Source: Lepidostoma basale (Eukaryota > Arthropoda > Insecta > Trichoptera > Lepidostomatidae). Taken from it: 64,000 bases of DNA. Under the pieces are notes generated by a model that did not search any database, was not told the DNA's origin, and saw only the letters and a list, made by a program, of their open reading frames with translations. Position 1 is the first letter of the stretch; every line of letters starts with the position of its first letter. A program made the position numbers and the translations under genes. The stretch lies in the NCBI GenBank assembly GCA_022606425.2, contig JAHDVF020000440.1, positions 1,116,001 through 1,180,000 of the forward strand, read 5' to 3'. Shown piece after piece: positions 31,303-41,819 of this stretch.

Positions 31303-31488
31303 TTAGTGATTCTCGTGACATGTGATAGGTGTGATAGATAGACCACTAATCTATCGCCATTTTATTGTCACGCGAATTCTGCATCACACCAAAGACAGTG
31401 TGACAATCACACTGCCCTCGCCGGGAATCGAACTCGGAACCTTCGGGGTGGCAGTCAAAGCACTTACCACTCGGCCACGAAGGTCGTC
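31303..31488 (-). mobile_element. tRNA-derived SINE, family A
   Basis: Reverse copy directly after the GTT tail of the RTE element. B box GGTTCCGAGTTCGATTCCC, A box TGGCCGAGTGG, body with GTGATTGTCACACTGTCTTT. The end beyond TCACATGTCACGAGAATCAC is missing. Confidence 0.88.
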
Positions 31489-31633
31489 AATATGCCAATT
31501 ATACATTTGATAGAATGCTGACTTTGATATTTTCTAGTTAAATATAGAATAATTTCCACAAAAGTCATATTTAGGATGAAAAAAATAATTACGAGTATAT
31601 AAGGAAATTTTTTTATTTGTTTATTTATTATTA

Positions 31634-31853
31634 TAAGTTTTTGTATACAGCAGGTCATTCGAACCCAATTATAATACTATACACAATTAATTTATAAAGT
31701 TATTACAATGATTTTCATGACATGTGATAATCTATCGCCATTTTATTGACACCTGAATTCTACACCAGACCAAAGACAGTATGACAATCATACTGCCATC
31801 GGTGCGAATCTAATCCGGGACCTTCGATTTACTACTTTGCCACGAAGGTCGTC
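31634..31853 (-). mobile_element. tRNA-derived SINE, family A
   Basis: Reverse copy with degraded B box (CCCGGATTAGATTCGCACC); includes the CCAAACGACCTG-type 3' end (GGTCATTCGAACCCAATTAT on plus). Confidence 0.85.
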
Positions 31854-31972
31854 TTCAAATGTCGTTCATGCCGATGAAAATAACTTCAAAAGTAGACAAA
31901 ACGGTGCTTTAATTCTAAAAAATTCATCACAATTGAATCCCACAGTTTTAACGCCTTATATTTTCCAACCAA

Positions 31973-32765
31973 TTAACCCTTAACGTACCGTGTTCAAAAC
32001 AAAACGCTCGCTCCCATGTGGTAAATTCAGTTTACCGCTAACATTATCTAAATATCAAGCATATGACTCGATGAATCAAAATTTAATTTATGTCATCTTG
32101 TAGGGAATTTTATTAGGAATAGATCGATATCTATAACATACATGGATTATTTGAAAAACATATCATTATTAATTTTTTTCTGGAAACATGCGATTTCTGA
32201 TATGGAATGCGTCACAGCATACGAGCAACTGGACACCCAAGTATAAACTTGTCCCCGCGACGCGGCCGGCGGGCGAGACTTTACGAGATTTTACGTATGA
32301 TAAAGGCACCTAGGCAAAATGTATAGTACGTTCAAGACAACGAGTACGTATTAATATTTGTTCCTTTTGGTAAAGTGTTAATATTTTCACAGTTCTGATA
32401 TTATTAAGTTGCGTGCTGCGTTTCCATCCAGTCGGTATTATTACGTACCTATTGAAAAGGCCAAACACATAATTTATAATACGTTCAAAACAGCGAGTAA
32501 GTATTTGTCACTTTTGATAAAGTTGTAAATATTAGCAAAACAAATTCTACCTTAACACGAATGAAGGTGAGGGCAGTCTTAGAAAAAAATTTTTTTTTGG
32601 GATGAAGGAAGTAATTTTTAGTTTTTTTTTTATTACGAAATATTGAGAACACTTCAATGGAGGATTACGATTTTTTAAATAATATTAGGGTCCATAGGTT
32701 TTAAGAAAATCAACTTTAAATTGGCAGTGGAAACTCAATTGACCACATGGCAACGCGACGGTTAA
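31973..32765 (-). mobile_element. piggyBac-like MITE, copy 2 (inverted)
   Basis: Reverse orientation relative to copy 1; TTAA at 31973-31976 and 32762-32765. Same terminal motifs: CCCTTAACGTACCGTGTTC on the left and CCACATGGCAACGCGACGG on the right. 793 bp. Copies 1 and 2 could pair over about 700 bases in a transcript. Confidence 0.82.
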
Positions 32766-32773
32766 AAAAAATG

Positions 32774-32998
32774 TTAAAGGCAGAAACATAATATTAACAC
32801 GCGACGTGGCGTGTTTACTCCCACCATCGGCAACACGTCGATCTAACTCGTCTGGATCGGGTAGCGTGTGCGCGCATGGCGTCGCGTCGGGTGTTCATAG
32901 TGTGATTCTGTCCATAGAAAACAATACAATTTGATTCGACTCAACACGCATCACGTGGCATCGGGTGGCGTGGCGTGTTAATAGTATGTTTCTGCCTT
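32774..32998. mobile_element. GC-rich MITE with AAGGCAGAAACATA ends
   Basis: Left AAGGCAGAAACATAATATTA followed by ACACGC, and right the reverse complement with one mismatch (GTGTTAATAGTATGTTTCTG plus CCTT). About 225 bp, rich in CG dinucleotides inside. It begins eight bases after the piggyBac-like MITE. Superfamily not assigned; no clear target duplication. Confidence 0.7.
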
Positions 32999-32999
32999 G

Positions 33000-33530
33000 A
33001 ACATCTATGATTCTTAATTTTATCTGTAAAAAGTACAGTGTTTTAAGAACACCGTGTAGCTCGTGGGATCATATTATACAAAATTTTATTATGTGGATGT
33101 ACACTTTTGTACGTAAACTTGTAACCCGACATTAGCATTGACTGTCATTGTTTTTATCAATAAGCTTCTCTCCGCTTTCACTTTACATAATATTATGTAC
33201 AAGAGTGTACAGGTACTCGGGTAATACGCTATACTGTGGGTATTGATATAATGACGTCCGGTTTTTTGCAATATAAGGAGAATTCCCCGATGTGACTCAT
33301 TCTCATCATTTGAAACCTCATCGGACTTGTCGACTTTGGTCACATTAAAAAAAAAAAAAAATTCTAATTTCTGTAAATTTTAATATAATTTCTATTTATT
33401 TTTTTAACAATTTTAATTATAAATAATGAAAACATTTTTTTTAAATAGTCCATTATTTTGGCCGAAACACTATGACACTTCAACAATATTACTGTTAAAA
33501 TTAAAAAAAATACTGTTATAATATCACAAT
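33000..33530. other. Stretch without recognised feature
   Basis: AT-rich with A run at 33348. An 84-codon minus-strand frame (33343-33089) shows no family motif. Confidence 0.4.
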
Positions 33531-33531
33531 T

Positions 33532-33725
33532 TATTTTTATTCACTGAGAGTGTCACGACAGCTGTTTCGCTAACCGATGTTGGTATCATCAGGTGATACA
33601 ATAAACTGTTAAAATAAACTGTAGTTTATTGTAACACCTGATGACGCCAACATCGGTTGGCGAAACAGCTATCGCGACACTCTCAGTGAATAAAAAGCAA
33701 TTATGATATTATAACAGTGTTTTAA
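33532..33725. mobile_element. Foldback element family 3, two CTGATGA hammerhead-like cores
   Basis: Arms TTTTTATTCACTGAGAGTGT..GCTGTTTCGC and the reverse (GGCGAAACAGCT..ACACTCTCAGTGAATAAAAA). On minus, 33592-33557: CTGATGA, hairpin, GAAACAGCTGTC. On plus, 33638-33673: CTGATGA, C, GCCAAC-ATCG-GTTGGC, GAAACAGCTATC. CAC before the core can pair with GTG after the cleavage position on the minus copy, giving a stem I. This is the best-preserved full pair in the window. Confidence 0.82.
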
Positions 33726-33957
33726 ATTTTTTACAGTAAAAACATTTTTGATACAAAATATCTTTATTATTATGTATTTAGTGTGCTTCCACTTGTGTGT
33801 ATGTTCGACCGGTTTCGGCAGCTTGGATGCCTTGAAATTTCTGTGCGTTTCTGGTAGTATTAAATTTAATAAAACTCTTAAAATACAGTCGTTTTCATTT
33901 ATATTAATTTTAAAAATTGTTCAAAGTATATGTACACTACGTAAACGAAACTAGAAT

Positions 33958-34145
33958 CAAAGGAAGGCCAAGAAAACTTTACAAGATCAAATCAACCAAA
34001 TATTGAATGTCGGTCACGTGAAGAGTCGGAGATTTGACGTGCGTGAATGACACGACGTATGAATGTTGAGGAATCAAAAATATGTCCGAAAAGAAGATCT
34101 ATTATTACTGCCTACTCTTCGGGGAGACGGCATGATGTTTTGTGG
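33958..34145 (+). mobile_element. RTE-like LINE fragment
   Basis: Plus strand from the GRPRKT..DQINQILNVGHV region to the 3' terminus (GGGGAGACGGCATGATG). Several short deletions. Confidence 0.8.
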
Positions 34146-34224
34146 TAAACTTATGATTTAATATAATCTCTAATTTGTCTAACCTAATTTGTCCATTAAT
34201 ATATTGTTCATAAATATCTCTCCA

Positions 34225-34865
34225 ATCTCTTGTTATGTTTACAAGAGATGGGCAAGTGGAGAGGGATATTGAAAGAAGGGTTGGGGCAGGCAACAAAGTG
34301 AATGGTGCACTTAAAATTGTCATCGCAAACAAAAACCTATCCAAAAAAGCTAGAATGGCAGTGCACAATGGTGTTCTTCTACCGACCCTTATGTATGGAA
34401 GCGAAGCATGGAACTGGCCAAAGAAGGATGAAAGTAGAATAAATGCAGTAGAAATGAGATCTCTTAGACGAATGTGTGGATACTATGATAGAGTGTCGAA
34501 TGAAAATATAAGAAGTGAATGCGGTGCGAATGATGGTGTCATGAACAAAATAATGAAAGGATCATTAAGATGGTTTGGACATATGGAAAGAATGAATGAA
34601 GAAAGAATGGTAAAAAAATTATATGTATCTTAATGATGTAAATGGAACCAGAAATAGAGAAAGACCGAGGAAAACGTGGCACGGTCAAATAAATCAAATA
34701 TTGAATGTCGGCCATGTGAGGAGTCAGAGAAATCGACGCGCGTGCATGACACGATGTTGAGGAAGCGAAAGAAATATGTCAGGAAAGAAAAGTGTGGCAG
34801 TCCATTCTTTCTGCTTACCCTTTCGGGGAGACGGCGTGATGGTTAGTTAGTTAGTTAGTTAGTCA
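34225..34865 (+). mobile_element. RTE-like LINE, longest copy, TTAG tail
   Basis: Plus strand from FTRDGQVERDIERRVGAGNK (RT thumb region) through ARMAVHNGVLLPTLMYGSEA and NKIMKGSLRWFGHMERMNEE. A four-base insertion at about 34625 stops the 132-codon frame; the rest continues in another frame (GTRNRERPRKTWHGQINQI) to the 3' terminus and TTAGTTAGTTAGTTAG tail. This is the most 5'-extended copy of the TTAG subfamily. Confidence 0.92.
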
Positions 34866-35285
34866 TAAATATCGGAAGTCACACCTGTTACAATAATACT
34901 TAATTTTCAAGTGACAATGTACTAATTTGTTTCTGTGGTATTTCTAATGAGCAGCATGACCAATAAACAAGTATTTATTTAAATAATACTTCTACACTAA
35001 AGTACCAAAGTCGTTAAGATAATAACCTAACCTAAAGGTATATATATATATTGTATAGACGAGAGTGTTATGAGGTAATTACGAAACGAAATTTAATTGC
35101 ATATTAGATTTACCTGTCATAAATCTTACACAATATCAAAGTTTATTGCTAACTTAGTAAATCAATGGAATCGTAAAGAAAAACATATTATATTTTACAC
35201 GTTTTAGTTTATGTATTCATGGATTAATACGGTTGTTTAATCTATGGATAAGTATATTTCTTAGGATCTAATGTATTTCCATCAC
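34866..35285. other. Stretch without recognised feature
   Basis: AT-rich with a short TA repeat (35041-35050). Confidence 0.4.
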
Positions 35286-35289
35286 TATT

Positions 35290-35660
35290 GGTATATTCTT
35301 CGACCAACGGAATGGAAACGTCTGATTTCTAGAAGTTTTATTATATTTTATGGTAATAACATATTCCACATTGTTAAGACATTATCAAATGTTTAAAATT
35401 GCATTTGATATTGCCTTAGCTAGGTGATTTATAACATTTCAATAAAATATTAATAAACTTCTTGAAAAGAGACGTTTTTATTCGTATTAATTATTTTAAA
35501 TGGAATTTTTACATCACTTCAAGAAATTATTAATATGATTAAGGGTGACTTAATCTCGATAAACACGTCAGTTTTCTTGGTGTTTGATTATATTGCATGA
35601 GAGCAATACGTTTCATCTTGCTAGGACGTTATTAAATGTGTCATAAATTTAACGTGTTTT
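35290..35660. mobile_element. Two foldback family 1 remnants
   Basis: 35300-35500 has arms ACGTCTGATTTCTAGAAGTT and AAACTTCTTGAAAAGAGACG with an eroded centre; 35560-35650 has a more diverged arm (ACACGTCAGTTTTCTTGG). The hammerhead-like core is no longer recognisable. Confidence 0.5.
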
Positions 35661-35819
35661 CATTTACACACATATAAATATAGTGAAAACGCGATTGCTT
35701 TTTCGGTTTTATAGTGATTTTTTATTTATATTGTATATAAAAATATATATAAATACAACTTTCAAATTTGTTTTGACTTGCAAGGGCATTCTTTAACTTA
35801 ATCATTCATATCACTATCT

Positions 35820-35965
35820 TATTATGGCACTTTATCTGTCTTCCTCTATTTCCTGTTCCATTTACAACGTCAACATTCTGTACTTATTTTCATCATGAAT
35901 ATTTCCATGTGTCTAAATCACATTAATAAACCTTTCATTATTTTATCTATAACGCTTTCTTCATT
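35820..35965 (-). mobile_element. RTE-like LINE fragment, heavily decayed
   Basis: Plus strand GTCTTCCTCTATTTCCTGTT and CCATGTGTCTAAATCACATT correspond to reversed GTRNRGRP and WFGHME coding regions. Lacks the 3' end. Confidence 0.6.
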
Positions 35966-36049
35966 TTAATTTATAATTGATCATTTTACAAGAAACAATA
36001 AATGTATTGATATGATATAATAATCAAAGCTTGAATGAGAAATTTTATA

Positions 36050-36215
36050 CTTCAACGAATGGGTAAGTGGAAAAAGTAAACCGCAACACTGTTTTTTCCT
36101 GACATACTTCTCTCGCTTCCTCAACGAGAGAAGTATGTTAAGATAGAACTGTGTGACTGTCCATTCTTTTTGCCTACCACTTCGGAGAGAGGCCATGATG
36201 TTTAGTTAGTTAGCC
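36050..36215. mobile_element. Two RTE 3' ends joined head to head (hairpin)
   Basis: 36050-36125 is a reversed 3' end and 36118-36215 a forward 3' end with TTAGTTAGTTAG. CATACTTCTCTCG and CGAGAGAAGTATG meet at the centre. Each half is less than 100 bp, so this is either two truncated insertions or an inverted duplication. Confidence 0.7.
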
Positions 36216-36217
36216 CC

Positions 36218-36529
36218 ACAGCCCATATCGAGCCTTAGCCTCCAGTATTCTTCGCCTCCAACTCCTCCTGTCCTCCGCTTTGACCCTTCAATCTGACACT
36301 CGTAAAAATTTCCACCCATATCTTCCAACATCATCCTCCCATCGCAGCCTTGGTCGTCCAATTGGTCTTCTACCACCTGGGTGCCACTCCAGCTTTTTTT
36401 CACTTTTTGGGGTTCGTGATGACGGCATCCTCTGCACGTGACCGGTCCATCTCAGTCTATTCAGTCTGACCTGGGTGGAGAGACTGGGAGCTTTGTAAAT
36501 ATGGTACAGCTCGTCATTACCAGAACCAA
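36218..36529 (-). mobile_element. LINE fragment (family G), part 1
   Basis: Minus-strand RTE-type C-terminal region; plus shows GGTCGTCCAATTGGTCTTCT and CTGCACGTGACCGGTCCATC, i.e. reversed GRPIGRP-like and HV motifs. It resumes at 36807 after a nested insertion. Confidence 0.6.
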
Positions 36530-36806
36530 TCTGCCTCTAGTGACACCGGTGGGAAGACAATTAGACAGCTGAATGCGGTCTTCTCGGAGATCGACGTCTT
36601 TCATATTAGTGAAGGTACGTTCAGCGGACAAATACTCTTGACTTTAGAAAGTACCTTGTCTTCCTAATGTCGAACCATCTCTAATGCGTTCCTGGTATTA
36701 TGTTGTATTTTTATAATATTTTACCTGTACTTAATATATGCCTTAAAATTTTGCGGTTTGTAATGTCTTTTGAGTGTATAAACTGATTTGATCTGATTTG
36801 ATTATG
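36530..36806 (+). mobile_element. CR1/Kiri-like 3' end nested in another LINE
   Basis: Close copy of 9718-10003: NLPLVTPVGRQLDS-type end, SEIDVFHISEGTF, 3' untranslated region and GATCTGATTTGATT tail. It interrupts the minus-strand LINE whose two parts flank it. Confidence 0.82.
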
Positions 36807-36885
36807 CCGCACTCTCCAGCCTTCACCGTGATTCACAGGTCCCAGAATTCTGCGCAGCACCCTTCTCTCAAATGTTTCCAGTCAA
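36807..36885 (-). mobile_element. LINE fragment (family G), part 2
   Basis: GCCGCACTCTCCAGCCTTCA to CTCAAATGTTTCCAG continues the reverse-strand LINE interrupted at 36529. Confidence 0.55.
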
Positions 36886-37315
36886 TTAGTTAGTTTATTA
36901 AAATAAGAATATCTATTAAAAATTGTAATGTCTATATTAGCAGTTTATTGCAAAACCTTATGTTAGATAAGTACTTATAATTTTTACTGCGTGGCTACAA
37001 AATTTAATGAACTCTTACAATGTCGTAACTGCCTATATATTTTTATAACCCATGTTAGTCTTGTATGTTGGTACGTATTCTTCCTTGAGAGTTTTTGTAT
37101 TGTATCAGCGCACTTAATTCAGTCACGGGTAACAATAGGCACGCTTGATAAGCCGTGCGACTTTTGGAGTTACTTCATCGGCACAGATAGAGAAAATGCT
37201 GACAGCTCGTTGGTACTCGGGTACCCAGTGATAATTTAATTCACAGTTTTTTCAAGTTTTTTTTTTAATTTATACCGATTATTATTATTATTATAGATGT
37301 ATTTTTTATGAATTA
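36886..37315. other. Stretch without recognised feature
   Basis: AT-rich; an 82-codon plus frame (36991-37239) has no ATG start and no family motif. Confidence 0.4.
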
Positions 37316-37317
37316 AA

Positions 37318-37455
37318 ACACTGATTTTTCCATATTTGAGTTTATTTTTCGCGACATGTTTTGAAGGCTTACACATTCATCATCGGGAGAACGATATGAA
37401 TGATATAAAAATAAACTCAAAAGTGAAAAAAAAACGGTGTTTTAATTCATAAAAA
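37318..37455. mobile_element. Foldback family 4
   Basis: Arms AATTAAAACACTGATTTTTC..GAGTTTATTTTTC and AAATAAACTCAAAAGTG..GTGTTTTAATTCAT. On minus, 37386-37353 gives GATGATGA, short hairpin, AAAACATGTC, a decayed hammerhead-like core. Further members at 52560-52720 and 56780-56935. Confidence 0.65.
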
Positions 37456-37589
37456 AATCGTAATTATGAAATTCCACAGTGTTCTTGAGTTTATTTAAAA
37501 TTATTATTAATGTATTCACGCTTTTTTCATTATTGCGTTTATTTTTCGTCTCGTTTTACCAAGGTATTTTACCATTTTTATCAAGAGAG

Positions 37590-37612
37590 AGAGAGAGAGA
37601 GAGAGAGAGATA
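37590..37612 (+). repeat. GA dinucleotide repeat
   Basis: Uninterrupted GA repeat of about 11-12 units. Confidence 0.9.
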
Positions 37613-37729
37613 TGTACTTAAATATTTTAATTTTAAATCAAAAACATTAACATTTTATTTTAAATAATAAAAATTTAAATAAAAAATTCCTTTATATTAC
37701 TCGTATAATATGTATTTAGTTTTTTTCTA

Positions 37730-37990
37730 CATAGGTGTATGGCTTCGACCGGTTTCGACAGGTCGCTGCCACCTTTTAGTATAATTAATTGTTTTATTTT
37801 CATTATTTACAATGAACTTCTACCAAGAAATTTCAAGTAACCTTATTAATATTTAAAAAATTTAAGATACTCTGATTTTCTCTGGTGATGTTCTGCCATT
37901 TATGTTTTGTTTTATTTTTTATAATTATCCTTCCGACAATGGAGATTTAAAACCTTCGAAAGATGTCGAGAAAAATAAGCACAAATGGAA
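37730..37990. mobile_element. Two foldback halves
   Basis: 37735-37790 has GGCTTCGACCGGTTTCGACA, an arm of the CCGGTTTCG family (full at 50290-50440). 37940-37985 has CCTTCGAAAGATGTCGAGAAA, an arm of family 4. Each lacks its partner. Confidence 0.5.
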
Positions 37991-38455
37991 AATTGTGTTA
38001 AATTGAAAAACATATATATCCAAATTTCTTAACTGGATATGGTAGCAATTCTTCCGTCATCTTTTATTTTGTTTACACATAATATTTCACAATGAGATTT
38101 CTTATTCTGTATTCACATTCTATTGTGAAATTTATTCAAAATTAACTATCAAATTAAGAAAACAAAAAACATGTTTTGTGGTATACTCGTACGTCAAATA
38201 TAATGTGCATTGGATTTGGAAAAAAAAAACGGTTTACACTCATGGTATTGGGTCTCGCCCATGAAATAATTCCCTGCCCTACGGAGGTGCATACAGCCAA
38301 GGGTTGTAGTTATCAGATATTAATCCATCAACCACGTGAGTGTTAGATTAGGAATTTTAAGTTTTAGATAATATGCCAACGGACGGTGTAATGGGACTTT
38401 ATTTACGAAGGAATTCATCTCCTAAACATCTTCTAAACTAAGGTACCACAGCATT
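37991..38455. other. Stretch without recognised feature
   Basis: AT-rich. 38221-38330 is slightly GC-richer with GGGTCTCGCCCATGAAATAA; no relative seen. Confidence 0.35.
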
Positions 38456-38930
38456 TTTATCTTCTTCTTCTTCAAGTGCCCTGTCGGGTCCCCCCGACGT
38501 TGGCGATCACCTCGGCGAACCTGTCCCTGTCCTGCGCTGCTCGGAACAGCTTCTCCACACTTCGGATGCCGGTCCACTCCTTCACGTTTCGCAGCCAGGA
38601 CATTTGTCTCCTACCGGGCCCTCGGCGTCCCTCAATTTTTCCCTCCAATATCAGTTGGAGAAGGTGGTACTTTTCCCCACGCAGTATATGACCCAGATGT
38701 GAGATCTTTCGAATCTTGATAGTTGATAACAATTCCCTGTCAACTTTAGCTCGCCTCAGGACTTCAGTATCGGTAACCATGTCTGTCCAGGGAACAGGTC
38801 TGAGCATTCGGCGATGGAGCCACATTTCAAATGCTTCCAGTTTGTTCATTGAGTTAACTTTCAGGGTCCAAGTTTCACACCCGTACAATAAAACCGACCA
38901 CACATAGCATTTTTATAATAAAATTTTGCA
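38456..38930 (-). mobile_element. RTE-like LINE (family D), GAA tail
   Basis: Minus-strand frame of 143 codons (38903-38472): WSVLLYGCETWTLKVNSMNK, EAFEMWLHRRMLR, LLSTIKIRKISHLGHILRGE, KIEGRRGPGRRQMSWLRNVK and QDRDRFAEVIANVG, then 3' end and GAAGAAGAAGAAG tail. Young-looking but 5'-truncated. Confidence 0.92.
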
Positions 38931-38934
38931 TACT

Positions 38935-39590
38935 TATAATGAAATTTTATAATAAAAATAAATCAAAAAAGAAAAATCATCATCTATGCAATGAAGTCCG
39001 TGAAAACGGATTATATCTTAACGGATCCATTAAAAGCTTATTTGATTGCAAGTTGAAACAATTAAAATTGTTCATAAACACGATCATATAAAAATTGGTG
39101 GAGTGTAAGTGTTACAAAATAATTTTTTTGTATTTGTTGAGACACACGAAAAGTTTTTTTAACTTGGATTTATGACATGAATCGTGATGTTTTTTTTAGG
39201 TATTACAAATGACATTGATTCGTTTCAAGACTGGTCAACAGTCAGAATTTACGGAGTTGCATCATGTTGTATATATCCATTATAATGTGTAGGTCGTAGG
39301 TAACTGGTGGCTCGGTTGTCAATTCAGTGTTTAGAAGTGTGCTGCCGTTCTGTGTTTTACAAAATATTATGATAGGTTTTGTTTATAAAAACCTATGCAT
39401 GTGTGTAATCACGAAGAATGGTTGTTACCCGTATACTCGTATATAGTATTTAAAAGGTATTTAGAGTTTAATGAATAAGCAAAACAGTAAATAATTAAAA
39501 AAAAAAAAAAAAACATTTCTAATATGTATTATATTTATTCTATATATGTACGCCATACTTAGTGTTGTTATGATGGTTTTTTTCTCTTTT
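38935..39590. other. Stretch without recognised feature
   Basis: AT-rich, A run at 39498-39514. One TACTCGTA octamer at about 39434. Confidence 0.4.
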
Positions 39591-39594
39591 TGTT

Positions 39595-39690
39595 TATAAT
39601 TTGTATATGCAACAATCGTATTAAAAAAATATAATTACATAGACATGTTTCGGACAAACAGTCCTTCTTCAGTAAAGATACATTTAAAAA
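39595..39690 (-). mobile_element. Half foldback family 2 with best hammerhead-like core
   Basis: On minus, 39672-39642 reads CTGAAGA, A, GGAC-TGTTT-GTCC, GAAACATGTC, with every conserved box intact. It matches one arm of the element at 23525-23740. No second arm. Confidence 0.7.
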
Positions 39691-39770
39691 AATATAATAA
39701 AATTATTTGTGAAATGTATACTTATCTCTGTATACGAATCCTGGATTTTCACCTGTGGGTGGTTAATTTA

Positions 39771-39826
39771 AATCATCCATATTCAGTTTCCAGTTTGTTT
39801 CTTCGTCTCTATTGAGATACAATTAA
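39771..39826 (-). mobile_element. Partial copy of the 1583-1976 MITE
   Basis: CATATTCAGTTTCCAG and CTTCGTCTCTATTGAGATAC followed by AATTAAA match the reversed left end of the MITE. Confidence 0.65.
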
Positions 39827-39904
39827 AAATTTATAATAAAATTGTTTACATGATCTGACAGATGTTATAAAGATTTATTTTGGAACGTTTATGCTTTTGA
39901 TATA

Positions 39905-40020
39905 ACAAATATTCTTCTTCTTCTCTGGTTTCAATCCTGGGATTGGTTTGCAGCAATTTCCTCCATTATTCTCTTCCATTTTTCCCTGTCTTGTGCGCAC
40001 AAGACAGGGAAAAACAAATA
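39905..40020 (-). mobile_element. LINE 3' end plus short inverted repeat
   Basis: CTTCTTCTTCTC then GGGATTGGTTTGCAGCAATT, a common reversed LINE 3' end. TTTTTCCCTGTCTTGTGCGC and its reverse complement (GCGCACAAGACAGGGAAAAA) meet at about 39998, forming a 19-20-pair palindrome. Confidence 0.5.
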
Positions 40021-40149
40021 TTATGATTCAATTAAAAATTTTAAATAATAATTTGAAGTTCTTATTGGGGTTCAGGACAAAGGAAATAAATCAAAGCCGC
40101 CACACTTACAACAGAGGAAATAAATCAAAGATTGGACTTGACGTTAAAT

Positions 40150-40196
40150 TAATGGCGATAGATTAGCTACCTATCACATGTTACGAGAATCACTTA
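40150..40196 (+). mobile_element. SINE family A fragment
   Basis: ATGGCGATAGATTAGCTACC followed by TATCACATGTTACGAGAATC is the middle of the SINE body; ends abruptly. Confidence 0.65.
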
Positions 40197-40199
40197 TTT

Positions 40200-40295
40200 T
40201 TCTTCTTCTTCAGCCTATTCCCGTCCACTTCCGGATAAAGGTCTCCTCCATTCGCTCCCATGTCACTCCGACGTGTCTGTTCAGTATTATATTTA
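40200..40295 (-). mobile_element. LINE 3' end with GAA tail
   Basis: TTCTTCTTCTTCAGCC, then CCGTCCACTTCCGGATAAAG and CATTCGCTCCCATGTCACTC: reversed 3' end of an RTE-like LINE, no frame. Confidence 0.5.
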
Positions 40296-40299
40296 GTTA

Positions 40300-40740
40300 A
40301 TTTTTTAAACTAAATGTACATTATAAATAATGTTGTTAAAATTTTAATTAACAACATGATATTTTGAATCTAAACAGTGTTTAAATTTATTGAAAAATCG
40401 TACAGTTGAATAGAAAATTTCACCTCGGACAAATTTCATTATTTTATTCATTCTCACATTCATTTTTGAGTTATCAGATCCTTATCAATCATTTTTATGT
40501 TATCAAACCTATTTTGATGATTTCAGTAAACAGTTAACAAAATAATATGTACCACTTTATTTAAAATTTAATGTGGTTTACCATATGGTATACTACTTAT
40601 GGTATACTAGGTGAATAAGTGTTTAATTTGATTTTTAAAATGTTTTAATCTATCGATAATAGTGTAAAAAGGCAAATCATTTTACAATAACTTAATTCGA
40701 AAGCGTTTGCAGAAAATATGGATTTATAATATTTTATCTT
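40300..40740. other. Stretch without recognised feature
   Basis: AT-rich; ACCATATGGTATAC and GGTATACTAGGT near 40580-40610 repeat locally. Confidence 0.35.
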
Positions 40741-40744
40741 CTGT

Positions 40745-40935
40745 CTTCATATATTTCTGTAGCAGCAACGTGTCATTCACCCACGTCGTTTTTCAAACTT
40801 TTCATTTGGCCGAATATATTTGATTAATTTCGTCAAGTTAACCGTTTTGTAAGTGTTTGCAATTTCACGCATTATGTACATCAATTCCTTTTTATCAATG
40901 TTTCTTCGTTTGTTATTTTTCCATTTGTCTAAACA
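40745..40935 (-). mobile_element. RTE-like LINE fragment, heavily decayed
   Basis: TGTCATTCACCCACGTCGTT and GGCCGAATATATTTGATTAA, then TTATTTTTCCATTTGTCTAAAC, follow the order of reversed RTE sequence. No frame left. Confidence 0.5.
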
Positions 40936-40939
40936 TATA

Positions 40940-41815
40940 CATGATATACATATGTAATTAATCATAAAAAATTATAAAGAAATCGCCCCTGGACACCGTC
41001 CACATGAAAGGTGGTCTTCACATACTATATGAAAAAGGTCTTACCTCGAAGATCACCTAAGAAATGAAGGAACCTTATAATCCTAAGAAAAATGATTTCT
41101 ATATCACAGAAAATAAATTATGATGGATGTTCAATGTGGATATTCAATATACTCTTTGAGGACAGATAATAAGTTATTTAAGTGAATGCTATAATTTTAA
41201 TTGTATGCTATGATCAAATCAATGATTTAAATAACGTGTTTTTACCATTCCTCATATGATTAATTAATATGATTAATCCGTAATTTTCGTAGATTCGGTA
41301 AACATTATTTTATTCTTGTAATATCATTATCAGGGGTAATTTACCTGAGGATTGTGATCACTTCATAGATCGACACCATACCAATAAAACGATATAAGAG
41401 GCAAATACTTTTAATTCTAAAGAGTGTTCAACCTTCTTAACGTAAAAATATTGATTTTGTGTTTCCGGTCTGACGAATGGGGAATGGCTAATAGCTATAA
41501 AATTTAAAGTTTGTTTAGTTCGTATAGCAAAATATCACGTATAATTAAAAGCAATTCATTTCGATAAAGCAAAATAGCCAATTTTAGCATTTGGCAGATT
41601 GGTTCCATAAATTGAAAAATATGACAATATACGTGGACGTTGTTGACTCCATTACAAAAATGAATATGTATTTATTTTTACATTTTATAAATTGACTTAT
41701 TTATTTATTTTTCTTATACATAAATGAGACATAACAAACGAAAAACGTTTAAGCCACTCATTTGGATACAAAACGGTAAACAAAAATACAATATCGATAT
41801 GAAACTAAGAGATAA
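40940..41815. other. Long stretch without recognised feature
   Basis: AT-rich, no supported repeat or coding signal. Confidence 0.4.
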
Positions 41816-41819
41816 CATA

